NCBI GenBank assembly: GCA_002509325.1
Contig: DADO01000203.1
Span: forward strand, 10,545 to 23,335
Length of the DNA: 12,791 bases
Source of the DNA: Methanosarcina sp. UBA402
Lineage (GTDB): Archaea > Halobacteriota > Methanosarcinia > Methanosarcinales > Methanosarcinaceae
Direction of reading: 5' to 3'
The position numbers and the translations under genes are program-made. The notes under the pieces are model-generated. The model was not told where the DNA came from. It did no database searches and saw only the letters and a program-made list of their open reading frames with translations. This document shows, piece by piece, positions 6,592-12,791 of this stretch; positions within the stretch are counted from its first letter, which is position 1; each line of letters begins with the position of its first letter.

Positions 6592-6624
6592 GTCTTTAAT
6601 CATATGTACCTGTCTTTAATCATA
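6592..6624. repeat. 13-bp direct repeat near the fumA start
   Basis: GTCTTTAATCATA occurs at 6592-6604 and again at 6612-6624, a spacing of 20 bp or about two helical turns. Such spacing suits a regulator bound on one face of DNA, but the small tandem duplications throughout this window make a chance duplication equally likely. Confidence 0.55.
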
Positions 6625-6647
6625 GAATTCATTTTTTCTTATACAAT

Positions 6648-6653
6648 GGTGAT
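6648..6653 (+). promoter_or_regulatory. Ribosome-binding site that decides the TTG start of fumA
   Basis: GGTGAT at 6648-6653 matches the downstream half of the archaeal site GGAGGTGAT and ends 3 bp before TTG 6657. It favours TTG as start, because no ATG or GTG lies in the fumA frame nearby. The ATG at 6646 is out of frame and opens only an 8-codon ORF. Confidence 0.6.
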
Positions 6654-6656
6654 TCT

Positions 6657-7499
6657 TTGTCTCCTAAAATAAGCCGTGAAAATTTCATTCGGTCTATTTC
6701 AGACCTTTTAAGAAAAGCGGAAATTGAACTTCCTGACGATGTGGTGAATGCACTCAGGAAAGCTGAAACCTCAGAAGAAAATCAGGTTGCAAAATCCCAG
6801 CTCCAAGCAATCCTGAGGAATATTGAGCTTGCAAAAAAGCACGGGGTTCCCATGTGCCAGGATACAGGCATTATGATCTTTTTTACAGAAATCGGGACAG
6901 AATTCCAGCCTGGTTTTGACCTGGAGGCAGCAATCAGGGAGGCAGTAATCCTTGCAACAGCCGAAGTCCCGCTCCGCCCAAATGCCGTAGACCCACTAAC
7001 CCGAAAAAACAGCCTGGATAATACAGGGATTGGAATTCCGGATATTCACTGGAAATTTGTTCCTGGAAACCAGTTAAAGATCACAGCTGCCCCTAAAGGC
7101 GCAGGTTCGGAAAATATGAGTTCTCTGCGTATGTTTAACCCAACAGAGGCCGGGAATATCAAAAAATTCGTACTCGAGACCGTAATGAACGCCGGAGGAA
7201 TGCCCTGCCCTCCCCTAACTATAGGAATTGGGATCGGGGGTTCATTTGATGCAGCAGCCAGGCTTGCAAAAGAAGCTCTGCTTGAGCCCCTTGATGCTCC
7301 TATGGAGGGATTGGAAAAAGAAATCTTTGAAGCTGTAAACGCTCTTGGGATAGGCTGCATGGGACTTGGAGGCAGCACAACTGCCCTTGCCGTGCATGTG
7401 AAAACCGCTCACTGCCATACAGCATCTCTTCCAGTTGCTGTAAACATCCAATGCTGGGCGAACAGGCATGCTTCAATCGTGTTTAGGGGGGAGGAATAA
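6657..7499 (+). CDS. fumA: Fumarate hydratase class I, alpha subunit
   Basis: This 280-residue subunit of the two-subunit, oxygen-sensitive iron-sulfur fumarate hydratase interconverts fumarate and malate in the cytoplasm. Family marks in order: VPMCQDTG (64-71), APKGAGSENMS (145-155), GGMPCPPLTIGIGIGG (180-195), LGIGCMGLGGSTTALAV (230-246) and the end block AHCHTASLPVAVNIQCWANR (251-270). Three of C67, C184 and C266 are the expected [4Fe-4S] ligands by comparison with class I fumarases. Length is normal for the separate alpha subunit. Translation appears to start at TTG with GGTGAT upstream. The beta gene follows with a one-base overlap. In a methanogen the likely role is returning fumarate from purine and arginine synthesis to malate, and carbon flow through the partial citric acid cycle. 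L-tartrate dehydratase is a closely related alternative. Confidence 0.93.
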   Translation: MSPKISRENFIRSISDLLRKAEIELPDDVVNALRKAETSEENQVAKSQLQAILRNIELAKKHGVPMCQDTGIMIFFTEIGTEFQPGFDLEAAIREAVILATAEVPLRPNAVDPLTRKNSLDNTGIGIPDIHWKFVPGNQLKITAAPKGAGSENMSSLRMFNPTEAGNIKKFVLETVMNAGGMPCPPLTIGIGIGGSFDAAARLAKEALLEPLDAPMEGLEKEIFEAVNALGIGCMGLGGSTTALAVHVKTAHCHTASLPVAVNIQCWANRHASIVFRGEE

Positions 7500-8074
7500 T
7501 GGAGCATCACCTGCAAACTCCGCTGAAGAGAGAGGATATCGAGAAACTCAGTGCCGGGGATATCGTCTATATCTCAGGAGAAATCCTGACAGCCAGGGAT
7601 GAAGCTCATGCCAGAATTCTCGATATAAAGAAAGAAGGAGAAAAACTTCCTTTTTCCCTTGAAGGGGCTGTGGTCTATCACTGTGGCCCCCTTATGCAAA
7701 AAACCGAAAACGGCTGGAAAGTTGTATCAGCAGGTCCTACAACCAGTGGCAGGATGTCAAAAATGACACCTTCTCTCCTGAAGGCCCACGGAGTTCGGGC
7801 AATTATCGGAAAAGGTGGGATGAAAGGCGTCGCCGATGCTTTGAAGAATAAATGTGTTTACCTGGCTTACACAGGTGGATGTGCAGCGCTTGCCGCAGAG
7901 CTAATCAAGGAAGTAAAATCCGTCCACTGGCTTGACCTTGGAATGCCTGAAGCAGTCTGGGTGCTTAGAGTGAAAGAGTTCGGGCCGCTTATTGTAGGGA
8001 TTGACGCAAAAGGAAAGGACATTTTTGCAGAGGTCCGGGAAAAAGCTCAAAAACAGCTTGAAAACTTGAAATAA
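7499..8074 (+). CDS. fumB: Fumarate hydratase class I, beta subunit
   Basis: This 191-residue C-terminal-type subunit completes the active site of the class I fumarase. Recognisable blocks are GEILTARDEAHARI (27-40), YHCGPL (60-65), SAGPTTSGRM (77-86), IGKGGM (103-108), AYTGGCAA (123-130) and HWLDLGMPEAVWVLRV (143-158). It begins at ATG 7499, sharing one base with the TAA of the alpha gene. A strong GGGGGAGGA sits just upstream, inside the alpha coding end, so the two are translationally coupled. The last codons (KAQKQLENLK) are lysine- and glutamine-rich, and the downstream DNA repeats CTTGAAAA several times. No hairpin terminator is visible after the stop. Confidence 0.93.
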   Translation: MEHHLQTPLKREDIEKLSAGDIVYISGEILTARDEAHARILDIKKEGEKLPFSLEGAVVYHCGPLMQKTENGWKVVSAGPTTSGRMSKMTPSLLKAHGVRAIIGKGGMKGVADALKNKCVYLAYTGGCAALAAELIKEVKSVHWLDLGMPEAVWVLRVKEFGPLIVGIDAKGKDIFAEVREKAQKQLENLK

Positions 8075-8205
8075 GCTCAAATGACTTGGATATAACTTGA
8101 AAACAACTTGAAAACGGTTTAAAATTAAGAATAAAAGCAAATACTTCTCGTTAGCTGGCGCAGGAAATAATAGAAACAGGATTAATATGTCCGGACGTCA
8201 GATAT

Positions 8206-8240
8206 TACTCAGTATATCAGAAAATACTCAGTATATCAGA
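8206..8240. repeat. 16-bp direct repeat, 19-bp period
   Basis: TACTCAGTATATCAGA occurs at 8206-8221 and again at 8225-8240, separated by AAA. It lies downstream of fumB. Each copy contains GTATAT, so it could be mistaken for a TATA box. No gene starts at the expected distance. Confidence 0.85.
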
Positions 8241-8310
8241 GAACTGTAACTTTCGGTTTTCTCCTTTTTGTACTGGACAGGGCTTTAACCGGCCAACCAC
8301 CAGCTAAGAA

Positions 8311-8346
8311 AGAGCAATGGCCGAACATAGAGCAATAGCCGAATAT
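8311..8346. repeat. 18-bp imperfect tandem duplication
   Basis: The 18-bp unit at 8311-8328 (AGAGCAATGGCCGAACAT) is repeated with three changes at 8329-8346. A shorter third relative (AGAGCCGAATA) follows near 8359-8369. In one plus frame this reads RAMAEH-RAIAEY within a 27-codon ORF, but no start signal supports translation. Confidence 0.7.
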
Positions 8347-8546
8347 AACACCACTAAAAGAGCCGAATACTATAACAGCGACATGGCCTATATGGGATAG
8401 GGGGTTAAGAGATAGGTGGAAAGCTGAAACTCCAGCATGATCTAGAAGTCCAGGGCAATATTCTGGATCACCCATATGATGTTAGTGTTGAAGGAGCCAG
8501 GGCGAGATTCCTTTGTGGGTGATTGGGAAAGAAAGTGGGGGGATGA

Positions 8547-8672
8547 AGTATAAATTCAAATTCAAATTCAAATTCAAATTCAAATTCAAATTCAAATTCA
8601 AATTCAAATAGTCACTCAATACCAGCTAAAATTCTACTCTACAGTACTGCTGCGGTTATCCTGACAATCGGG
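8547..8672 (+). other. Probable detached N-terminal coding segment of the AI-2E transporter
   Basis: The transporter's frame stays open upstream of its first ATG, back to a TGA at 8544-8546. It encodes nine Asn-Ser pairs (from the hexamer repeat), then NSHSIPAKILLYST and AAVILTIG leading into MREIAS. The hydrophobic part fits the first membrane helix expected in this family. No ATG, GTG or TTG exists in this frame. An ATG at 8543 lies one base out of frame and reads MKYKFKF up to a TAG at 8609. Deleting a single base between 8546 and 8552 would join ATG 8543 to the transporter frame. Confidence 0.6.
8552..8609. repeat. Hexanucleotide repeat (AAATTC)9.7
   Basis: Nine perfect AAATTC units run from 8552 to 8605 with AAAT following. 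It encodes Asn-Ser pairs in the transporter frame and Lys-Phe pairs in the frame of ATG 8543. TATAAA at 8549-8554 overlaps the left end and could act as a TATA box. Slippage in 6-bp steps would keep the reading frame. Confidence 0.95.
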
Positions 8673-9668
8673 ATGCGGGAAATTGCATCAATACTTGTAA
8701 CCTTATTTTTCTCAATTTTTGCTGCGTTGATTCTCACTCCTCCTGCTCGTTGGCTCAAACGAAAAGGAATACCTGGTGCCTTGAGTGTCCTTTTAGTGAT
8801 TTCTATGCTTGTTCTGGTCTCCACCATTCTTGGAATCATAGTTCTGGGAGCCGCTGTCCAGTTTGGAAACCAGATTCCCGTCTATCAGGACCGTTTGATT
8901 GAGTTTGTAAACAACTTCGCACACTATATGCCTTCATACGAAGGTTTCTCCGCGCAGTCAGTTCTTCGCAGTATCGTTACAATCATTGTCTCTCTTATGG
9001 TAAGCACAATTAACGGGCTTGTGAATACCGGAACGACAGCCGGGATAATTATAATTACAGCAGCTTTTTTGCTAATAGACGCTGTCAATATCCCAGAAAA
9101 AGTAAGTAAGGAAACTGAAAAGCAATCCGAACTCCAGTTGAGAATGAGTAAATTTGGTAAGGGTATATTAAATTTTATAGTTATAAGAACTGAGACAAGC
9201 CTTGTTACAGCTGTCGGAATTACTATTTTCCTTCTTATAGGAAAAATTGACTTTGCTATTCTCTGGGGAGTTACCATATTTCTATTAAGTTATATCCCTT
9301 ACATTGGTCTTGTTTTAGCTTCCATCCCACCTGCAATACTTGCACTTTTCCAGTATGGGCCTGTGGGTGCCCTGGTAGTTCTTGCCATTATTATGCTCGT
9401 AAATGTGTTTTCAGAAAATCTTGTATTTCCCTCACTCGCAGGAAAAGGGCTCAGTTTATCTCCAGCAGTCTTATTTCTTACCCTGCTCTACTGGAATTAC
9501 GTACTAGGAAGGGCAGGTGTTCTGCTGTCGGTTCCCCTGACAATGTTTGTGAAGCTCATACTTGAGAGTTTTGAAGAAACGAGATGGCTGGCCAGGTTGA
9601 TGGGTCCGGCGGAAGACCTTGAGGATAGTTTAAAGGAACAGGGAAAAAATGAGAACCCGGGCGAATAA
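8673..9668 (+). CDS. AI-2E family transporter, apparently missing its first membrane helix
   Basis: From ATG 8673 this encodes 331 residues of a polytopic membrane protein of the AI-2E (PerM/TqsA-like) family. Family features are PPARWLKRKGIPG (23-35) after the first pair of helices and a soluble amphipathic region at about 65-100. Further on are FLLSYIPYIG (203-212), ENLVFPSLAGKGLSLSP (248-264) and WNYVLGRAGVLLSVPL (274-289). Hydrophobic spans lie near 5-22, 37-62, 100-138, 165-190, 194-228, 230-250 and 265-295. The substrate is not predictable; members export small molecules or exchange ions. The ATG has no ribosome-binding site (CGGG touches it), and homologous-looking sequence continues in frame upstream through the hexamer repeat. 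The natural start is therefore probably lost or frameshifted. The C-terminus, TRWLARLMGPAEDLEDSLK, is echoed immediately downstream in a pseudogene remnant. Confidence 0.85.
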   Translation: MREIASILVTLFFSIFAALILTPPARWLKRKGIPGALSVLLVISMLVLVSTILGIIVLGAAVQFGNQIPVYQDRLIEFVNNFAHYMPSYEGFSAQSVLRSIVTIIVSLMVSTINGLVNTGTTAGIIIITAAFLLIDAVNIPEKVSKETEKQSELQLRMSKFGKGILNFIVIRTETSLVTAVGITIFLLIGKIDFAILWGVTIFLLSYIPYIGLVLASIPPAILALFQYGPVGALVVLAIIMLVNVFSENLVFPSLAGKGLSLSPAVLFLTLLYWNYVLGRAGVLLSVPLTMFVKLILESFEETRWLARLMGPAEDLEDSLKEQGKNENPGE

Positions 9669-9746
9669 GAAAAAATAATCCTGGAAAGTTCCGATGACAC
9701 GCGCTGACTAGCAAAATTAATGGAACCAGGCGAAAGTAGAGAGTAA
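9669..9746 (+). pseudogene. Tail remnant of a second AI-2E transporter gene
   Basis: Directly after the transporter's TAA, the same frame reads EKIILESSDDTR, TGA, LAKLMEPGESRE, TAA. This aligns with residues 294-315 of the transporter (KLILESFEETRW then LARLMGPAED), with a TGA replacing the Trp codon at 9705-9707. Most codon differences between the two segments are at third positions, so the fragment comes from a paralogue that diverged under protein-level selection before it was lost. Only the last 25 or so codons survive and nothing upstream of them remains. Confidence 0.7.
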
Positions 9747-9761
9747 AGCGAAGGAAGGATA

Positions 9762-9791
9762 AGAAAGAATGCGTTTAGAAAGAATGCGTTT
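9762..9791. repeat. Perfect 15-bp tandem duplication
   Basis: AGAAAGAATGCGTTT is present twice head to tail at 9762-9776 and 9777-9791, shortly after the AI-2E tail remnant. No function is apparent. Confidence 0.9.
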
Positions 9792-10160
9792 CAAAATTCA
9801 TGAAGGAGTAAAAGTCTCAATAAAGTATAAGCTTTAATTGATCCAGGGAAATCTTAATCGGAGTACTCGATAAATTATGTAAATCCGTATATAATAATAT
9901 ATAAAATCGCAGTATATTATTAGTTTGAATAATTCTATCAGCTTGCTTAATCCGGGCTTGCGGGGATCACAGTTCCGTAAAGAATGAGGGGGGAAACGAT
10001 ATAAGATTGGTGAATGGGAAGCTTGGACACCGTTTTTCACATTATCGGGTATATAACGGGCAAGGCCTTGTTTGCCTGGTCTAAACCTGTGAGGAGTCGA
10101 AAGGGGTGCCAAATCCCTGTGTTTTAGAGCAAAAACCGAGACAAAATACTGGCTTTTGAG

Positions 10161-10220
10161 GGAGAATACTAACAGTCTTTGTGGGGGAACACTGACAGTC
10201 TTGATGGGGGATACTGACAG
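10161..10220. repeat. Degenerate 23-bp tandem repeat, about 2.6 copies
   Basis: Units start at 10161, 10184 and 10207, each with the pattern GGGGAATACTGACAG followed by TCTTGATG. The third unit has lost one base and breaks off after GACAG. It lies about 170 bp upstream of the DUF1269 gene. Confidence 0.8.
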
Positions 10221-10393
10221 GCAGACGTCGCTTCACTTCAGTTTTCTAAAACGGTAAGTCCACGACTTGCAGTGTAAGATAACTTTGAACTTTCCTCTCT
10301 CTCGAAGATTTCTGCAAATCTATAGTATCTCCATAAAGCCGAGGAAATGAAAATAACGGCAACCAAAGTTGTAAATGAAGGGAGGTTTGATTA

Positions 10394-10882
10394 ATGGCAA
10401 CTTTAACAGTTCTGAAATTTGAAACCGCAGATGGTGCTGAAAAGGCGCTTCATGTGGTTAAAGATCTAAGTAAACAGAATCTTATCAATCTGCATGATGC
10501 AGCCATAGTCACCTGGCCTGAGGGAAAAAAGAAGCCAAAGACCAAGCAGTTACATGATTTAGCAGGTGCAGGGGCATTGAGTGGTGCTTTTTGGGGCATG
10601 TTATTCGGCCTGATCTTTTTTGTCCCAATACTCGGTCTGGCAGTTGGAGCTGCTATGGGGGCACTGACAGGCTCAATGAGCGACATTGGCATCAACGACG
10701 AGTTTATCCGTTCAGTCCGGAGCAAAGTAACTGAAGGTACGTCAGCTCTCTTTTTGATGACCAGCGATGCTGTAAAAGATAGAGTAGCGGAAGCCATCAA
10801 GGGGATGAAGTTTGAGCTCATCGCTTCCAACTTATCTAAAGACGAAGAGGAAAAGCTGCGTGCAGCATTCGCCGAAGAATAA
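10394..10882 (+). CDS. DUF1269 membrane-associated protein
   Basis: This 162-residue protein of the DUF1269 family (COG4803) has no known biochemical function. An N-terminal alpha/beta part (TVLKFETADGAEKALHVV, residues 5-22, then DAAIVTWPEGKKKPKTKQ) leads to a glycine-rich hydrophobic hairpin at residues 57-93 (AGAGALSG, WGMLFGLIFFVP, GLAVGAAMGALTG). The C-terminal soluble part includes IGINDEFIRSV (98-108), TSALFLM (116-122) and a charged end. The glycine spacing resembles glycine-zipper proteins that insert into or associate with membranes. The ATG at 10394 is supported by GGAGGT (10381-10386) seven bases upstream. It is a single-gene unit followed by a hairpin terminator and converges on the dipeptidase gene. 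Confidence 0.88.
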   Translation: MATLTVLKFETADGAEKALHVVKDLSKQNLINLHDAAIVTWPEGKKKPKTKQLHDLAGAGALSGAFWGMLFGLIFFVPILGLAVGAAMGALTGSMSDIGINDEFIRSVRSKVTEGTSALFLMTSDAVKDRVAEAIKGMKFELIASNLSKDEEEKLRAAFAEE

Positions 10883-10912
10883 TTTGGTGATAAAGTAAAT
10901 GAAATTAGATTT

Positions 10913-10951
10913 TGCCAGAGGGTCTGCTCTCTGGCAGCCAGTTTAATTTTT
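10913..10951 (+). terminator. Hairpin plus T-run terminator after the DUF1269 gene
   Basis: TGCCAGAG (10913-10920) and CTCTGGCA (10929-10936) form a perfect 8-bp GC-rich stem with an 8-nt loop. It is followed by TTTAATTTTT ending at 10951. The stem begins 31 bp after the DUF1269 stop codon and looks like a classical intrinsic terminator. Confidence 0.65.
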
Positions 10952-10976
10952 CAAAGCTAACAATGAGGCAAGAGAT

Positions 10977-11007
10977 AAGGATTATAAAAATAAAGGATTA
11001 TAAAAAT
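10977..11007 (-). repeat. 15-bp direct repeat giving two oligo-T tracts after the dipeptidase gene
   Basis: AAGGATTATAAAAAT occurs at 10977-10991 and 10993-11007. Read on the minus strand, each copy provides ATTTTTATAATCCTT. The convergent dipeptidase gene, ending at 11023, is therefore followed by two duplicated T5 tracts plus another T5 run closer to the stop, a plausible archaeal oligo-T terminator. Confidence 0.6.
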
Positions 11008-11022
11008 GCTGAAAAAGCCGAA

Positions 11023-12549
11023 TTATGAACGTTGATAGCTCTTCAGCAGATCTTCCAGGAAAATCCAGATTTTTTCAATCGAAGGAATGAAAATCCTTTC
11101 AGAAGGGCAATGAGGGTCTTTGATCGTGGGCCCGAGAGAAATCATTTCCATACCCTCATGCACTGAACCGATTATCCCGCACTCAAGCCCTGCATGAATT
11201 ACTTTGATCTCGGGTTTTTTTCCAAAAGTTTCGTAATAAACCTGCCTGCACTTTAAAAGCAGTTCGGACTTCAGGTCAGGTTCCCAGGCAGGGTATCCTA
11301 ACTCATGTTCAATCCACGCGCCTGCGAGCTTTGCCACAGCTTCCACCTTTCCTGAAATCTCAGCAAGCCTGGGATTATTTGAACTGCGCTGGCTTGATAC
11401 GATCATTATTTCATTTTCAGACGTCCGCACGGTCGCAAGATTGTTTGAGGTCTCAACAAGTCCTTGAATAGTATCTGACATCCTGTAAACCCCATGCGGC
11501 AGCCCAAGAAGCAGGCCTATCAGCTTCTTTTCAGTCCCTGCCGAAAAGATCCGGATGCAGGACATTTCCTCGGCTGGAGTCTCATCGTCTGCCATTTCAA
11601 AGATTATTTCCCTGTCAATCTCTTCAAGATTCAAAATAAGACCAGGGTCGGTATTAAAATACTTAGCCTGAAATCCCTTCCTGAGATCTGATACGGCTTC
11701 CTCGGCGTTTTCGAACTTTTCTCTGTTGAGCACAATAAAAGCCTCTGCAGTACTGGGAATCGCATTATGGACATTGCCGCCGTTTAGCAGGACAAGCCTT
11801 ATATTTTCTGCCCCAAGCCTGCCTCTGAGCCTTACCATTGCCAGGGAAAGCAGCTGTATCGCGTTTGCGCGCTGTTTGTTGATTTCAACTCCGGAGTGTC
11901 CGCCTTCCAGCCCCTCAACCGAGAGCCTGAAAACCCCAAATAAACTCTCTTCTTCAAAGTCAAGTTGTTCCCACTCAACAGGTAGTTTAATTAGCGAATT
12001 CTGCCCGCCTGCGCACCCTATTACAAAAACACCTTCATCCTCGGAGTCAAGATTCAAAAGCACATTCCCTTCAAAGAAACCGGTTTCAAGTCCTCTTGCT
12101 CCTGTCAAACCCGTTTCCTCGTCTACTGTAAAAAGCAACTCAAGCGGAGGATGCCCGATTTCTCTCTTCTTCCCTGCTTCTGCCAGCACCAGCCCAATTG
12201 CAAGTGCAATCCCATTGTCTGCGCCTATGGAAGTCCCGTCTCCCTGCAGCCAGTTCCCCTCGTAAACGCATCTTACAGGGTCTCTGGAAAAGTCATGTTT
12301 AGAATCTTTACACTTCTCGCAGACCATGTCCATGTGCCCTTGAAGAATAAGTGTGGGAGAATTCTCGTATCCTGCCGTTGCGGGAGCTTTGATAAGCACA
12401 TTGTTTAAGGAATCGGCTTTTACCTCAAAACCTCTGGATCTGCCCCATTCCTGCAGCCAGATGGAAATCTGTTCTTCGTGCTTTGAACGTCTAGGGATTT
12501 TATTGATCTCTTCGAAGACTTCGAGGATCTGTTGAGTTTTAGGGTGCAT
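11023..12549 (-). CDS. pepD: Aminoacyl-histidine dipeptidase, M20C metallopeptidase
   Basis: This cytosolic dipeptidase of the PepD family (COG2195) hydrolyses carnosine-like and other dipeptides with two metal ions. Numbering residues from a possible TTG start at 12558, the metal ligands expected from bacterial PepD are all present: H75 and D77 region in GHMDMVCE, bridging D114 in GADNG, E148 in DEETG (catalytic base E147), D171 in LNLDSED, and H483 in KDPHCPSER. The lid-domain His is H221 in EGGHSGVEI. VIHAGLECG (453-461) and GPTIKDPHCPSERI are further family blocks. Total length, 508-511 residues, is slightly longer than bacterial PepD. I prefer ATG 12549 because MHPKTQQIL fits the usual family beginning; neither start has a ribosome-binding site. 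The gene stands alone and its likely role is peptide turnover. Confidence 0.93.
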   Translation of the reverse strand: MHPKTQQILEVFEEINKIPRRSKHEEQISIWLQEWGRSRGFEVKADSLNNVLIKAPATAGYENSPTLILQGHMDMVCEKCKDSKHDFSRDPVRCVYEGNWLQGDGTSIGADNGIALAIGLVLAEAGKKREIGHPPLELLFTVDEETGLTGARGLETGFFEGNVLLNLDSEDEGVFVIGCAGGQNSLIKLPVEWEQLDFEEESLFGVFRLSVEGLEGGHSGVEINKQRANAIQLLSLAMVRLRGRLGAENIRLVLLNGGNVHNAIPSTAEAFIVLNREKFENAEEAVSDLRKGFQAKYFNTDPGLILNLEEIDREIIFEMADDETPAEEMSCIRIFSAGTEKKLIGLLLGLPHGVYRMSDTIQGLVETSNNLATVRTSENEIMIVSSQRSSNNPRLAEISGKVEAVAKLAGAWIEHELGYPAWEPDLKSELLLKCRQVYYETFGKKPEIKVIHAGLECGIIGSVHEGMEMISLGPTIKDPHCPSERIFIPSIEKIWIFLEDLLKSYQRS

Positions 12550-12618
12550 AGGGATCAATTTTTAATATTTTTTCTGGGTTGTTTTTAGGGCTATTTTTAG
12601 TTTAGTGTAGTAAATTAA

Positions 12619-12632
12619 GTGTTTTATAACTT
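12619..12632 (-). promoter_or_regulatory. Candidate TATA box for pepD
   Basis: On the minus strand GTTATAAAACAC is centred about 77 bp upstream of ATG 12549. The predicted transcript start near 12600 would leave a leader of about 50 nt that is AT-rich and has no ribosome-binding site. An alternative AT-rich element (AATATTAAAAATTG, about 12571-12558) overlaps the possible TTG start. The rest of the 190-bp gap is featureless apart from a small hairpin. Confidence 0.35.
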
Positions 12633-12680
12633 ATTGAAAAACGTCATAAGATTTGAATAATTTGAATGTAACTATTCAGA

Positions 12681-12697
12681 TAGCCTTGTTAAGGCTA
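12681..12697. terminator. Small inverted repeat, possible terminator
   Basis: TAGCCTT (12681-12687) and AAGGCTA (12691-12697) form a perfect 7-bp stem with a 3-nt loop, followed on the plus strand by a T5 run. No plus-strand gene precedes it. On the minus strand it would lie about 50 bp after the possible gene end at 12744, but without a T-run. Its function is unclear. Confidence 0.35.
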
Positions 12698-12743
12698 CAT
12701 AATTTTTACTCTTTCCGAGAAAAAATTGGAATAATAAGAATCA

Positions 12744-12791
12744 TTAACTATTCAGCCCATATAAAACAACATCAATAGCCATCTTTATTAA
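12744..12791 (-). CDS. Possible last 15 codons of a minus-strand gene cut by the window edge
   Basis: One minus-strand frame is open from the window's right edge to a TAA at 12746-12744 and reads LIKMAIDVVLYGLNS. The other two minus frames stop within a few codons of the edge. The amphipathic ending is reminiscent of TetR-type regulator C-termini, but 15 residues cannot support a family call. Confidence 0.25.
   Translation of the reverse strand, partial: LIKMAIDVVLYGLNS

Larger units (their letters stand above)
8075..8546. other. Repeat-rich intergenic region without a convincing gene
   Basis: After fumB there are about 470 bp with no gene I trust. They hold scattered CTTGAAAA copies (8068-8117), a 19-bp-period direct repeat (8206-8240), and an 18-bp tandem duplication (8311-8346) inside a 27-codon ORF (8317-8400) with no ribosome-binding site. 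A 79-codon minus-strand ORF (8475-8236) has no recognisable family or start signal. The run of six G residues at 8537-8542 directly precedes an ATG at 8543. Confidence 0.6.
9747..10393. other. Long intergenic gap before the DUF1269 gene
   Basis: About 650 bp hold a 15-bp tandem duplication (9762-9791), a TATA-like GTATATAATAATATATAAAA at 9886-9905 with no gene at a suitable distance, and a 23-bp repeat cluster (10161-10220). A 92-codon minus-strand ORF (10112-9834) would begin with TTG and has no ribosome-binding site or family resemblance. A 37-codon plus ORF at about 10013-10126 begins ATGGGAAGC with GGTGA touching it and is not convincing. The TATA-like site could drive a non-coding RNA, but I see no supporting structure. 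Confidence 0.5.

Noticed and set aside
8317..8400. 27-codon plus ORF (MAEHRAIAEY...) containing a duplicated hexapeptide
   Set aside because: No ribosome-binding site or promoter; the repetition comes from an 18-bp DNA duplication.
8236..8475. 79-codon minus-strand ORF between fumB and the AI-2E gene
   Set aside because: No ribosome-binding site, no recognisable family, and it covers the 18-bp tandem duplication; likely chance.
8543..8611. Short ORF MKYKFKF... across the hexamer repeat
   Set aside because: It is a Lys-Phe translation of a simple repeat ending at TAG, more likely the misplaced start of the transporter than a separate peptide.
9834..10112. 92-codon minus-strand ORF in the gap before the DUF1269 gene
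   Set aside because: It would start at TTG with no ribosome-binding site, composition is unlike a protein, and its C-terminal half only translates an AT-rich TATA-like stretch.
11726..12265. 179-codon Ser/Pro-rich plus-strand ORF opposite pepD
   Set aside because: It is antisense to a gene with all catalytic residues and has no independent evidence.

Overview
This window looks like chromosomal DNA from a methanogenic archaeon, most likely Methanosarcina or a close relative. The evidence is an archaeal XPB-type helicase overlapping a Bax1/DUF790 nuclease gene, archaeal TATA boxes with ribosome-binding sites of the GGAGGTGAT type, a two-subunit iron-sulfur fumarate hydratase, an archaeal SDH-type (ClpP-fold) membrane protease, and long AT-rich, repeat-filled gaps between moderately AT-rich genes. 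This is a judgement from gene content and style; no database was searched.

Layout. Positions 1-246 hold the end of a membrane-protein gene cut by the window edge, closed by a long hairpin terminator. A possible 52-residue exported peptide (417-575, minus) comes next, then a PflX-like radical SAM protein (697-1785, minus). A divergent SDH-type membrane protease (2003-2884, plus) converges on the Bax1-like nuclease gene (2954-4810, minus). That gene lies downstream of, and overlaps, the XPB-like helicase gene (4770-6305, minus), so the two form a DNA-repair operon with a TATA box placed for a leaderless transcript. A repeat-rich divergent spacer leads to fumarate hydratase alpha and beta (6657-8074, plus; the stop and start codons share one base). 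A 0.6-kb gap with several short tandem repeats precedes an AI-2E family transporter (8673-9668, plus). Its in-frame coding signal extends upstream of the only usable start codon. It is followed directly by the tail of a lost paralogue. A 0.65-kb gap leads to a DUF1269 membrane protein (10394-10882, plus), which converges on an aminoacyl-histidine dipeptidase (11023-12549, minus). The right edge may hold the last codons of another minus-strand gene.

How the genes work together. XPB and Bax1 are known partners in archaea (helicase plus structure-specific nuclease). FumA and FumB form one enzyme. The other genes are single units with no visible shared pathway. No CRISPR array, tRNA, rRNA, insertion sequence or complete new defence system was found.

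The most unusual features are these. (1) A 30-bp tandem repeat at the helicase/nuclease junction encodes a repetitive helicase tail and, in the nuclease frame, a chain of three 8-codon mini-ORFs leading into the nuclease start. (2) A probable frame break at a hexanucleotide repeat removes the first membrane segment of the AI-2E transporter. (3) A pseudogene tail of a second AI-2E transporter directly follows the first. (4) Small tandem duplications occur in nearly every intergenic gap.
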